Of a stretch of DNA of 64,000 nt, positions 22,071 to 32,048 are shown in pieces. Made by a program: the position numbers and the translations under genes. The notes under the pieces were generated by a model. It was not told the origin of the DNA. It worked only from the letters and a program-made list of their open reading frames with translations, and searched no databases. The stretch is from Argyresthia goedartella (lineage: Eukaryota > Arthropoda > Insecta > Lepidoptera > Argyresthiidae): positions 31,622,703 through 31,686,702 of the forward strand of contig OX463822.1 of the NCBI GenBank assembly GCA_949825045.1, read 5' to 3'. Every line of letters begins with the position of its first letter. The first letter of the stretch is position 1.

Positions 22071-22652
22071 TATTTTGGGAACCAAATTTTGTGGAAATCT
22101 GCAATTATTAAAAAAATCTCGAAAAAACACTATTATTTCTTAAACAAAGCCTAATTTAATTTACAGTCGCCACTTTTTCTGCAACTTTTTTCTGGCTGCA
22201 CAACGTTACGTTCATCATCAGAATCAGTCAATTTCACTATGAAAGAAAAACCCTTACATTCCCAGTACCCAGATAGCGCATTTCAATATCAAAATGGCTA
22301 TTAAAAAATTAAGAGGGGGGAGTTATTTTTTATTCATTATTTTATCGATGCATTTCGATGTACTTCAACCCAGATCGTTATGTGCACTTCACACTGTATA
22401 TGTTTCAGGTTATCTGCCCAGGAGGATCCTACAATAAGTCTATCCATTTGAGAACGCGTCTGCTCCGTCAATCAGTGGTTCTACATACTAAACTGCCCGC
22501 CGCGATTTCCCGTCCCTTTCTCGCTCACACTCGCCCTCAACGCTTAATGCTGCTATGACGTCAGAGCGAGGTGCCCAGTTTACTTTGGCGGATAGTAGCA
22601 ACAAAGTAATTCGGGTATAAGACATAAATTATTCTGTATGTTTCCTTCACAG

Positions 22653-22771
22653 GACAACCTAAACAACGTGTTCTCTGAGCTGATACACCTGCACCTGAGC
22701 GCGTGCAAACACGACTTTGAAGAGTTGATGGAAACAAATGGCTTGGTGCTGCCGCCGCCCAACTTCCGAAG
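22653..22771 (+). CDS. PDE10A-like: PDE10-like exon 5: GAF-B to catalytic domain connector
   Basis: The acceptor tgtttccttcacag ends at 22652 and the donor gtgagg starts at 22772. Frame: DNLNNVFSELIHLHLSACKH then DFEELMETNGLVLPPPNF. This is the less conserved connector helix and the first turn of the catalytic domain. Placement rests on phase 0 entry, phase 2 exit (AG|T Ser with exon 6), strong splice sites, and position between GAF-B and the HD domain. The GC content and clean frame contrast with the AT-rich repeat DNA on both sides. Confidence 0.85.
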
Positions 22772-22989
22772 GTGAGGGAGATATTTATTTTACATTATTT
22801 ATATATTAGCTCCACCAACAGAAGATACAACAAATCACACAATTAATTCCACGTGCACACACACTAGAAGTTCATCTACTTATAGGCAAATGCATGCACA
22901 TGTATACAACATTAAATCGCTAAACATAAAAAAATGTTAAATAATTATATAATATTTACAATTGAAATTAAAATTTTGATAATATAATC

Positions 22990-23205
22990 TGAATGAGCCC
23001 AGTTTGTCATTGACTACATCCAAATGAAATGAAATGAAATGAAATAATTTATTTTGCCTTATTAGACATACAAACAAAACATACAGGATACATAAAAACA
23101 GGCAAAAAAGGAACAGACTCAGCATGTGCTGTGAATAGCACAAGTGCGATCTCACAGCGCTGGTTTTCTGACCGCCCCACAAAATTATACTAAAGCTATA
23201 AACTA
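22990..23205 (-). mobile_element. LINE 3'-end fragment with GAAAT-type tail
   Basis: The pentamer run gaaatgaaatgaaatgaaat (23027-23046) borders a stretch (ttattttgccttattagaca...) that looks like the 3' UTR of a CR1-type LINE on the minus strand. No RT frame is left. Confidence 0.4.
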
Positions 23206-24060
23206 ACGCTAACACAATAATGGACGATAAATATTTTTAATTATCCATCCATATCTATATTTTGACTCTTGTGCAGTGAATTGTACAGACAGGCGTATCA
23301 CACAAGTAGTGGGTGAGTAGATGCCGAGGTTCTTTTTCCAAGAACGTTCTCAGAACAATTTGTACGTGCTGGGTCGCGGTAGTCTACTTGGGACTATGGT
23401 GCTAAAAGAATCTTATAGGTAGTTAGTGCAACACACAGCACATATTTAGGATGTCCCAAAAACAATGGATAACCCGGGAGCTATTGTGATTAAAATTGTA
23501 TGCAAAAAGTGCATATTGCTTGGCAATCAACATTTATCTAATTATATTAAATATGCCACACTTAATTTCTGTTTAACAAAAAATTCTGTTTAAAACTAAG
23601 TTATTCAATGGAATAATTATATTATATAGTAAATGGCATATTAAGTAATAATTAATCAATTTATTTAAACATTTTAAATTTCAATTTATAATTGTCTTTT
23701 TTAAATATTTGCTCACCAACTTCTGGGTGGTGAATAATGGTGGCGTATTTAACCCTCTCGCTTACCCTCACATTCACCATTCCATCGACAGAAAATTATG
23801 GAAAAAGCTGGAAATCGTCTGTTAAAGGTTTACATAGTTTGTACATGTATATATTCCATAATAGCTAGTAAACCATTTTTTTGCATATAGTAAAATATAC
23901 TTAGGAGACTCAGAGGCTCAAGATAAGATCATCTTAGTACAAATATTTTAAAGTAAATAAACAATTTTATTGATTGATTGATCATTGTGAACAACTTTTA
24001 CTATAAAACTGATTGATCAGAGCAACATTATTTTTGATATCTCCATACATTTTGGAAAGC
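23206..24060. other. intron 5 sequence, nothing recognised
   Basis: AT-rich sequence with a short attgattgattgat run (23965-23982). No coding resemblance or transposon end was seen. Confidence 0.4.
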
Positions 24061-24099
24061 TGTGTTCCAAGGTCTTCTGCTCACATGACCTTAAGCTAG

Positions 24100-24835
24100 C
24101 TACCAAAATATCAGTATACATGGCAATTGTGCTGCCAAATCTCCTATACTCCTCTGAATCGTGGCGTGTGTATCGCCGCCACATACGCACTCTGGATTGT
24201 TTCCACCTTAAATGCCTTCGAACCATTATGAAAATCAAATGGTCCGACCGTGTGCGTAATACCGAAGCCTGCGACGAGCCAATGTTGGTGGCATTGAAGC
24301 CTACTTAATGCGTCGGCAGCTTCGATGGTGCGGTCACGTATCACTTATGAAAGAGGAGAGAGTGGCGAAGCGCATCTTTTATTCTGAACTAGTGAAGGGC
24401 AAGCGAAAACATGGCGGGCAGCTTCTCCGATACAAAGATGTTCAGAAGCGACACATGAGAAGATGGATGGAACATAGAGCCCTCACAATGGGAAGGTTTG
24501 GCAGCACAACGGCCAGAATGGCGCAGGATTGTGAAGAGGCAAGTACGCGAGTTCGAGGATCAGCGTAAAGCTGACCTTGATATGAAACGCGACCTGTTGA
24601 AAGCCCGTCCACCTGCTGCCATTACCTACAACTACGCGGGCGGCGTACTGACGTGCCCCCAGTGCGCAAGGAGTGTCGCTGCGAAGACCGGCTACATAAG
24701 CCATGTTCGGGCGCACGCGCGCGACACCGACTAGGAGTAGAAGTGGTCGCCATGACCGAAATCGGTCGGAATCAATCATCATCATCATCATCACATTTTG
24801 GGCCGGGCGGTAAGCGGATTTGTATAGAGAAGTAA
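24100..24835 (+). pseudogene. 3' end of a LINE ORF2 with C-terminal zinc finger
   Basis: The + strand reads [38 protein letters not shown], then in other frames [20 protein letters not shown] and [20 protein letters not shown]. The end is a C2-H2 finger, CPQCARSVAA..HVRAHARD (Cys-x2-Cys-x12-His-x3-His). An ATC run (24774-24791) follows. This layout is that of the RT C-terminus, zinc finger and 3' tail of LINEs. It is 5'-truncated and frameshifted at 24308 and about 24500. Confidence 0.65.
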
Positions 24836-25219
24836 AAAAATAATTTCAATCAATCAATCAAATCGTTTATTTGCTAAAATACACGTATACAGTATAGGTG
24901 GTGTTATTTATAATACCTGAAATTTAATATTTAACCGTATGGTACGGTGTACAAATATTTACAAATTATCAATTATATAAATGTATATATAGGTATATAG
25001 TTGCTCTGATTTAATCGATTTCATAGTGAACGTTGCTGAAAATGATGAGACCTGTATAGCTCCGTGGTAAAACATTGTGTTTGCGACACCCTGTATACAA
25101 AACTCGCAACTCATACACACAATATGTAATACAAACACTCAGACGACATACAACACACACAAACACGTTTCCAACACATTCAAGTTCATGCTACACAACA
25201 CATGCGGCTCTGGCAATAT

Positions 25220-25320
25220 TTGAATAAGTGCAATCCGTGGCGTAGCGATCGAGGTTTTTTCTGCCTCACAAGCTAGGGGACCCGAGTTCAAACACAGCCG
25301 AAGAGAAAGAATAAATAAAA
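25220..25320 (+). mobile_element. tRNA-derived SINE head
   Basis: An A-box-like tggcgtagcgatcgagg (about 25228-25244) and a B-box-like gagttcaaac (about 25282) are spaced as in a pol III promoter. A-rich sequence follows. It is too diverged to be a tRNA. Confidence 0.5.
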
Positions 25321-25419
25321 GGAATTTAAAAAAAATCAAAAGGTGGACCGGTAGCTCTATTCTTTATCTCTGGCACCTAACGCAATCGACTTCAAATTGA
25401 TGTTTGTTGACCAATTATG

Positions 25420-25665
25420 TACTAGCTGCTGCCCGCAACGTCATCTGCGTGTTCCTAGGAGGTATCATTTACCGAGATAACGTTACCCTCCTTCTGGTGC
25501 AGTTGGATAAAAAGTATCCTAAATGTTATCAATCTAGCTCATAACTATATTTTCGCTGAATTTCATTCAAATTCGTTCAGCCGTTTATCGTGATTGAGGC
25601 ACAAACACACAAATATAATATCCAAACATCGCTACTTTCACATTTATAATATACTAGTTGGATTT
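25420..25665 (+). mobile_element. RTE-type non-autonomous repeat
   Basis: It starts actagctgctgcccgcaacg and ends with cacaaacacacaaatataat and atttataatatactag. The order (tagctg..cccg head, middle with ttcattcaaattcgttcag, tail cacaaacacac and ttataatat) is that of common lepidopteran RTE-derived repeats, recognised from memory. Confidence 0.55.
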
Positions 25666-26022
25666 CAACCTGTCACATTGAAAAATAGACCAATCATAAC
25701 ACGATTGTTTTACACGACCGCTTTGCTTGCGATGTGATCGGTCGATATCGAAATTGAATGGCATTGCGATATCAGAAATAAATAATAAGGCTTCTAATTG
25801 GTCGATTTTTTAGTGCGATCGATATCAGAATTACTTATCTAATAATGCTGAAATAATTTACTCTGTGGAGACTACTGAACGCGATTACTTTACACGAGCT
25901 CTCATTTAAAGCGACTGTGTTTTCAATTAGAAAATAATGAATCTCGTCGAAAATTAGTCGTAGTATTTTTAGAGTTTTATTGTATGCGCAGGTCTTCCCC
26001 CGCTCAACCATCACATTTCCTA

Positions 26023-26150
26023 CCATCTTGGTTTGTTAGAAGAAATCTCTTTTAAGAGATAAGCCCGCCTTTGTACATGATTTTTTCTATTATAAATTAT
26101 CTGTATGTCTGTTTTGTGTAGTACAATAAAGAAATTACGAAATTACGAAT
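26023..26150 (+). mobile_element. LINE 3' UTR fragment
   Basis: The stretch tggtttgttagaagaaatct ... taagcccgcctttgtacat ... caataaagaaattacg closely resembles the 3' end of the LINE at 32410-34345 (cttggtttgctggaagaaat ... aagctcgcctttgtacatac ... caataaagaattatg). It is a short 5'-truncated copy of the same family. Confidence 0.65.
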
Positions 26151-26167
26151 CTGATAAAAAATCAAAC

Positions 26168-26389
26168 TATGTACTATCGAACCAACTGAATCATGACCCT
26201 TTTGCCTGATAATTCGTTTGAAACTTTCAAACTTGTAAGATCTATCTAAATGTCAGTGTCTAATCAAATGATAACAAGTTCGTTACCAAGGAAATAAACC
26301 TTCAAGCGAATTTCGACCTACTTGCATTTAAGGGGTTTAGCAAAATAAGCTTATGGTGGGTCATGATTCAGATGGTTCGATAGTACATA
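26168..26389. mobile_element. 222-bp MITE
   Basis: Terminal inverted repeats of 32 bp with one mismatch: 26168-26199 starts tatgtactatcgaaccaact and 26358-26389 is its reverse complement. The outermost TA on each side could be the target duplication. The interior is non-coding. Size, perfect-looking ends and lack of genes define a MITE, probably Tc1/mariner-related. Confidence 0.75.
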
Positions 26390-26519
26390 CGCAGTGTTTG
26401 TATATGTATAAATGTCGAGACCACTGCTCCATAGGTACGCTATCACTCCCGTCGTATGTACGCTCGCTGTCTCGCCGGGGCGAGTAGTGGAGGGGCGCGC
26501 CATGTTATCGTAGTTTATC

Positions 26520-28074
26520 TATATGGTTTCCTGACCTCATGAAAATGAGCATATTAATACCACTTTTCAAATCCGGTATTAAAGAAGACCCTACAAACTT
26601 CAGACCTGTATCTGTAGTGCCAGTGTTGAGCAAGGTGTTTGAAAAGGTCATATTGAGTCAACTACTCTCTCAATTCAATGCATCTGGGCTACTCCACAAA
26701 AAACAGTTCTGATCACTAAAGGCAGATTAACAAAAGACGCCGGAATAGCGCTAGTAGAACACATTTATAGTGCGTGGGAAGGATCACAGGATGCGGTTGG
26801 TATTTTCTGTGATCTTTCCAAAGCCTTTGACTGTGTGGACCATCAAACTCTTTTAATCAAAATACAAATTATGGTATCAAAGATAATGCCTTAAAATTAA
26901 TGGAATCTTATCTTATGGAAAGAGTGCTAAAAGTATATATAAACAGATGTAAGTCCACTGGAACCCATATGAATACTGGTGTACCCCAGGGTTCTATTTT
27001 AGGTCCGTTCCTTTTCTTAGTGTACTTGAATGAGCTACCGTATATGATGGGAAAAACGACTCAGATTGTTCTATTTGCTGATGACACATCTATTATTTTC
27101 AAGGTGAAAAGACAAGATGAAATTCTATGTATGTATGTGCAAATAGTACACTCTCTCATGTGTTAAGTTGGTTCAATGTAAAAAACCTGTTATTAAACTC
27201 ATAGAAGACTAAATGAATCAAATTTTGTTTGCCTAATTTATGACAGGTAGAAAGCAGTGTAAGAATAGGATCTGAAAGATTGGACCTCGTTGAGGACACA
27301 ATCTTTCTTGGAATCACTATAGATTCGAAACATCAATGGGGTCCTCAGATAACTAATCTCGCACGAAGAATTATGTCCTATATCTTATGGAATACTGCTC
27401 TGGGGGAGAGCAGCAGATATAAATACGATATTTGTTTTACAAAAAAGGGCGATCAGGGCGATATATCAATTCGATGCTAGAGAATCATTAAGAGAAAAAT
27501 TCAAAGAAATGAATATACTTACGGTTACCTGTCAATATATTTACGAGAATATCATGCATGTAAGAAAAAACATGGCTTTATTTAAAACTGTAGGTATATA
27601 ATTAACACTAGAAATAGAAATAGGTTAGCACTACCATTATTTAGACTAAGTAAAGTGGGCACATCATTCAGAGCGCACTGTATTCGCTTCTACAATAAAA
27701 TACTACAAGAATCATTGATCCTTCCTGAAAAGAGGTTCAAACACTATGTTAAAAATGAGCAGATAAGAAATCCCTATTATAGTATTAAGGAATACTTAGA
27801 TGATAAAACTGCATGGCCCATACCATCTCAGCGCCCAGAAATTCGACGAGGGGCGATGGATCAAGTCTATCACTCGCCGGCGAATTTCCTTCGACCGAAA
27901 CCAGTACCTGTTGTGAAGTCACTTTTTTTAAAATAAGGTTTGAGGGAGTTGCCGTTTCTTCTTAACCCCGAGGCCCACCTTCTGAAACGGTGTAGTCACT
28001 TGTAGTTATAATTAAGTATAATTTTGACGTTGAATAAAATAATTTATATTCAATAAAAAAATGAATCTGAATCT
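26520..28074 (+). pseudogene. LINE-B1, truncated and decayed RT, ends 10 bp before exon 6
   Basis: The frames read [57 protein letters not shown], then GVPQGSILGPFLFLVYLNEL and VLFADDTSIIFKVKRQ (26900-27166), TIFLGITIDSKHQWGPQ (27280), and a C-terminal FKHYVKNEQIRNPYYSIKEY (27655-27936). RT order is complete but several frameshifts and stops are present. The 3' UTR has AATAAA at 28033 and 28052 and ends in gaatct repeats at 28074. The same family is at 58330-61860. Confidence 0.75.
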
Positions 28075-28084
28075 TTGGTTCCAG

Positions 28085-28225
28085 TTTCGACTACCACATC
28101 AGCGAAGGCAACTCACAGGACATGCCGGGTCTGGTCTGCTACATGTATCGCGAGACATTCGCGGATCGCAGCTTCGACCGCGCCATCCTCGCTGATTTAG
28201 TACTTACCGTACTCTCATGCTATAG
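28085..28225 (+). CDS. PDE10A-like: PDE10-like exon 6: N-terminal helices of catalytic domain
   Basis: The acceptor ttggttccag ends at 28084 and the donor gtaaaa starts at 28226. Frame: SFDYHISEGNSQDMPGLVCY, then YRETFADRSFDRAILADLVL ending in TVLSCYR. It corresponds to the FxFxI...L..F.L.VxxNYR segment that precedes the first histidine motif of every class I PDE. It ends in phase 2 (AG|G Arg). A LINE 3' end stops about 10 bp before this exon (see 26520-28074). Confidence 0.9.
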
Positions 28226-28597
28226 GTAAAATAAAATGGCTTATATTTAACAAATTGACTACAAGGTGACATCCAAAAAAAAATACATTTTCATCATTAA
28301 TTACTAATGTTTATCAAATTTACTAAATGTTCATCAAAATTGTACACCCTATTCTTTACTAAACTATATGAGTTCGCCTCGCTTAATTCGCTCCGATTCG
28401 CTTTTGCTCCAGATTATGTTATAAAGTTGTGACCTAACAAACCTCACTTTAGTTTTCGGATAAACAGTGACCTATAGCAACATGGAAGCACTAAATATTT
28501 GATAGCTAATAAACTTATATTCTTAAACAATTATATTTGTTGCCAATAACATATAGACTATTCATGTCCCCACCGAGAGGACCCTGTCATAACCAGT

Positions 28598-29870
28598 ATG
28601 AAAGTAGTTCCTTTTGTAGGATTTAGAAGTAATACTTGTATTACTAAACAAGGAACAAGTGATACATGTGTATCAAATTTTTGCCGATTCCGCAAGCACC
28701 ACTTACATATTACCCATCGAAACATGCATGGGCTACCCGGTAAAGAACTTGTATTAGAATTATTTCTTCATAATTCTGACACCGATGTTTGTATTACAGA
28801 TTTGTATTACAGAACACAACTGGTTGAAGGGAAATATTTAACATAAATAATTACAAAATTGTCAGTTGGTTACAATAGAAAGACTGCTGATAGAGGTGGT
28901 TCTTTAATCTTAGTAATAAAAAAATAAGGTGAAACAACGGAAAGTTATTCATGCACTTACTGTAGAAAGACAAATAGAGCTATCCTGTCATATTATTGTT
29001 TGTGTCTACAGACCTCCGAGAAATGGATAAAGCCATGAAAATTTAGAAATATTTGAGAATGTATTAAAATCATTTAATTTATGTCATGTATAGCTCCATA
29101 GCCGACTATAATTACGCTTACCAGCCAAACTTAGCTATAACACTTCAACTGTAAAAAATAACTCCCCGCCAAACAATACGAATTCACTAGGGGTAAGTTG
29201 CCTACGGATGCAGGCATTACCCTTATATCTCATATTTTCTCGGTATGGGAGGCCGCAAAAGATGCTATAAAATTAAATAATTACGGAGTTATAAATAAAC
29301 CGTTGTATCTATTAAGGTCATTCTTAGGTAACGGCAGTCAAAAGGCAGAAGTTAACGGCGTTAAATCCTATGGATCGGGTGTGAAATTGGCGTTCCACAA
29401 GGTTCTATATTATAATCTTTCTTATTCCTGGTAAATATTAACGATCTGCTTTTTATGGTGGAGAAATGGACTGAGAAAGTTTTGTTAGCTATGATAGTTC
29501 ACTGGTCTTCAAAAATTAAAGACAAAAAAAAGATTTTAGACATTGTAATGGACCAACGTATTGTCTTTAATCTTGAATTGGTTCACAGTTCATAATTTAT
29601 TGTTAACCCTGTTAAAAACAAGTCAGTTGACATTTTTAAGGTGGCTGGAAAGCAGTGGACGAGACCGGCGGGTGACCGTAGCGAATGGCGTGCTTCGGGA
29701 GAGGCCTGTGCCCCGCAGAGAGATGACAAGGGCTGATGATGATGATGATGATTTGAGCAATTTAAAAACCATGTAGAAACGACTTTGTCTCAATAGGGAC
29801 ATTACAATGTTTAAGATTACTCAAATGACAAGAATGTATGGGGTTAATCTAATTCAACACAGAACTCGCT
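28598..29870 (+). pseudogene. LINE-A3, deleted and decayed copy
   Basis: EN remnants HITHRNMHGLPGKELVLELF and, after a gap, RT remnants [50 protein letters not shown], and NWFTVHNLLLTLL. A large internal deletion joins EN to RT near 29150. The end ggttaatct..caacacaga (29840) matches the LINE-A 3' region. Another LINE tail is inserted at 29636-29752. Confidence 0.7.
29636..29752 (+). mobile_element. small LINE 3' tail inserted in LINE-A3
   Basis: GC-rich sequence reads RWLESSGRDRRVTVANGVLR then PVPRREMTRAD, followed by a GAT run (29733-29751). The ..W....DR..W......GPVPR..M pattern plus a GAT tail resembles the C-terminus of an RTE/L2-type ORF2. It interrupts LINE-A3 after LLTLLKTS. Confidence 0.5.
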
Positions 29871-30047
29871 TTTCATAATTTTGTAATTATTTATGGTAGT
29901 ACTTAATCGCACATCAACTATGTCCTATTTTCACACCAAAAATGTTCAACAATAACACTTTTTGTTTTACATATTTTATGTGTACTCAATTTTTATGTTA
30001 CTTCTGCTTTTACATCAAACCTACCCATAGTCAACCTCTTGAATACC

Positions 30048-30175
30048 ACCGGCGTTAGCTAACGCCACCTTTCCGTTGTAGGTTTTAAATTTTATTACCA
30101 TGGCGTAATTTTCAAAATCGCTACACGTCCCAACTACCCTCGGTTTTTTAGAGGTTAAGCTACCCTATTAGGGCC
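30048..30175 (-). repeat. GGCGTTAGCTAACGCC repeat, copy 2 (inverted)
   Basis: The palindrome lies at 30051-30066, followed by caccttt..ttttaaattttattaccatgg and a block ccctcggttttttagagg, the inverse order of copy 1 at 7322-7440. Confidence 0.65.
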
Positions 30176-30339
30176 TCCGATACAATTTTACGACTTTTTT
30201 TTTTTAAATAAAGCCCTATATGGCGTATTGGAATGAAAATGGTTCTTGTTTTGAATCTAATCTGAACCGCTATAAAGGTTGTGGTATTCCACCATAACCT
30301 GGGGGATTACCACAACCTTATTACACTTAATCTTTTCAG

Positions 30340-30436
30340 GAAGAACCCATACCACAATGCAGAGCACGCTTTTAGCTTCACGCATACGATGTTCTTAATT
30401 CTGATCAATAACGACGGGTATTTCGATTTTGCTGAG
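30340..30436 (+). CDS. PDE10A-like: PDE10-like exon 7: first HD motif (general acid and first metal His)
   Basis: The acceptor taatcttttcag ends at 30339. Frame: RKNPYHNAEHAFSFTHTMFL then ILINNDGYFDFAE. H299 in PYHN is the general acid and H303 in AEHA the first metal ligand of the PDE active site. The exon must end after GAG at 30436 to keep phase 0 with exon 8, so the intron starts with gc (gcgagt). A possible gt four bases later would throw exon 8 out of frame. Confidence 0.92.
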
Positions 30437-30438
30437 GC
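30437..30438 (+). promoter_or_regulatory. non-canonical GC splice donor of intron 7
   Basis: The donor reads GAG|gcgagt and the acceptor ccatcttcccag ends at 30744, a 308 bp GC-AG intron. The alternative donor at 30441 (gtaaat) adds four bases and destroys the HD motif frame of exon 8. GC-AG introns are a known minor class of spliceosomal introns. Confidence 0.8.
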
Positions 30439-30744
30439 GAGTAAATCATAATTACTATGTAAAACTCTTCTTTCCTAGTCTGTGCCTACGAAGAAAAACG
30501 CGTGAGAAGGTAAATGCATTTCATCGTTTTCATTGGCAGCATGTGTCTGACCACTGCTGGATACTCTAGGTAGACATAGGCTGAGTTGTTCGGCCCTGTG
30601 TCTCATCTGATCCCCGTAATATACCGATATTACGGTATCTTCGAGCCGTTTGAATTCTGTACGGTATCACTATTTATATACACGTAACTTCCTCTGGCCA
30701 CATTGCTGTATGTGTATATTATTTTCTGATCTCCATCTTCCCAG

Positions 30745-30900
30745 GTTGTAGCGCTGATGCTAGCAAGCCTATGCCACGACATCGACCACCCTGGATACAA
30801 CAACAACTTTCTGACTCTAGCGAAGCATCCGCTCTCGCAGATGTATCGCTCGTCGACACTGGAGTACCATCACTTCTTCTTGGCTAAGAAGATTATTGAG
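30745..30900 (+). CDS. PDE10A-like: PDE10-like exon 8: CHDIDH metal-binding motif
   Basis: The acceptor ctccatcttcccag ends at 30744 and the donor gtgggc starts at 30901. There are 52 codons, phase 0 at both ends. Frame: VVALMLASLCHDIDHPGYNN, then NFLTLAKHPLSQMYRSSTLE and YHHFFLAKKIIE. H337 and D338 are metal ligands and H341 completes the HDxDH signature. HPL..MY..STLE.HHF is the family pattern that most resembles PDE10. It is separated from exon 9 by only 133 bp. Confidence 0.95.
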
Positions 30901-31033
30901 GTGGGCCACTAGTTTGCACTTATTTGTTGTATTAGGCCATGTCTCGGCCTTCATCTTTAGTCGTCGTCATTTTGGCCTTAGGCATTAGTATCTACTTTCA
31001 CTACTCCTAATGCAAAGCTTGTTTATATCCCAG

Positions 31034-31213
31034 GATAAGAAGGTCCTCAAGCACTTGCCGGAGGCTGAAAGCACGCGCATAATGGAGGAGATCAAGTATG
31101 CCATATTGTGCACGGATCTGGCGGTATACTTCCAACTGCGCGCGCAGCTGACGCCGCTGCTCGCAGATCGGAGCTTCGAGTGGTCGAATAACTCGCATCG
31201 TAGTATGTTGAAG
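31034..31213 (+). CDS. PDE10A-like: PDE10-like exon 9: helical core with TDLA motif
   Basis: The acceptor gtttatatcccag ends at 31033 and the donor gtgaga starts at 31214. There are 60 codons, phase 0. Frame: DKKVLKHLPEAESTRIMEEI, KYAILCTDLAVYFQLRAQL, then NNSHRSMLK. TDLAVYF..R.QL lines the active site and matches the ATDLALYF form of PDE10 from recalled sequence; PDE11 has ATDLAHH at this point. It is followed by the 6.3 kb intron 9. Confidence 0.95.
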
Positions 31214-31311
31214 GTGAGATAAGTTATAATATAACATAGCAATTATATGCAGGCACATAAATTGATTTTTTGAGTAGGGTGGTCAATGCCGATACTTACC
31301 AAATCGTAAAC

Positions 31312-31759
31312 AAAAACCAGCCAAGTGCGAGTCGGACTCGCGCACGAAGGGTTCCGAACCATTATCTATTAAAACGGCAAAAAAAATACGTTTGTTGTAT
31401 GGGAGCGTCCTTAAATATTTGTTTTATTTTAATTTATTAATTTCCTTTAAAGTGAATATATAACTAAATATTCTGTGAATATTTCAAGCGTCTACCTGTT
31501 GCCGTTATCATATCATATCATATCGAGCAAATACGAGAAAATAACCTTTGTTGTATGGGAGCCCCCTTAAATATTTATTTTATTCTGTTTTTTAGTATTT
31601 TTTGTTATAGCGGCAACAGAAATACATCATCTGTGAAAATTTCAACTGTCTAACTATCATGGTTCATGCCTGGTGACAGACGGACGGACGGACGGACGGA
31701 TGGACAGCGGAGGCTTAGTAATAGGGTTCCGTTTAGTACCCTTCGGGTATGGAACCCTA
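31312..31759 (-). mobile_element. GTTCCG repeat copy 3
   Basis: In reverse orientation it starts (at 31759) agggttccatacccgaaggg, carries the CGTC run (31679-31703) and ctgttgccgctataac, and ends cgcgagtccgactcgcactt near 31320. It contains a partial internal duplication: the block with tgttgtatgggagc occurs at 31393 and 31551. It is more diverged than copies 1 and 4. Confidence 0.7.
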
Positions 31760-32048
31760 AGAAATTAAGGTTTAACCACCTTTTTATTTAGATCACAATT
31801 GTATTTGTCACAATCAAAATGTACCACATACTGTACATACTATAATCGCAAGAAACAAATAAGGATTCTTTGTTCGTCACTGGTTCTCCGACTTCTATGA
31901 TACAATATTCCATCTCTTTTTCTATTCCTACATTATCATTATCAATTTATTAGTTTCTGAGCGTATTTTTCGAAATATTTTTTTTCGTTCACTTGTTTCC
32001 AATATTTTTTCTAGCTAGCTCTCGTGCTTAAGAATGGATTATTTAATA

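Larger units (their letters stand above)
16085..22325. mobile_element. long-inverted-repeat (foldback) element with nested LINE-A1 and mariner
   Basis: The outer part at 16115-16250 (ccattttaatatcgaaatgc; tagtgaaattgactta) is inverted at 22200-22310. Inner blocks of the left arm (ctatttcacttttcgg-like, aagcctagagatta, tatgtgggctac-like) reappear inverted at 20320-20460, and the GC-rich centre (gggccaccggccacagccac at 16695) pairs with 20090-20130. Part of the right arm is repeated in tandem (20340-20600 and 20607-22200). LINE-A1 sits at the centre and mariner copy 1 in the right arm. No coding sequence of its own was seen. Confidence 0.55.

Noticed and set aside
22358..22558. Open frame before exon 5
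   Set aside because: A short chance frame in intron 4 with no splice or domain support.
30437..30444. GT donor at 30441 for exon 7
   Set aside because: It adds four bases and puts exon 8 out of frame, losing CHDIDH.
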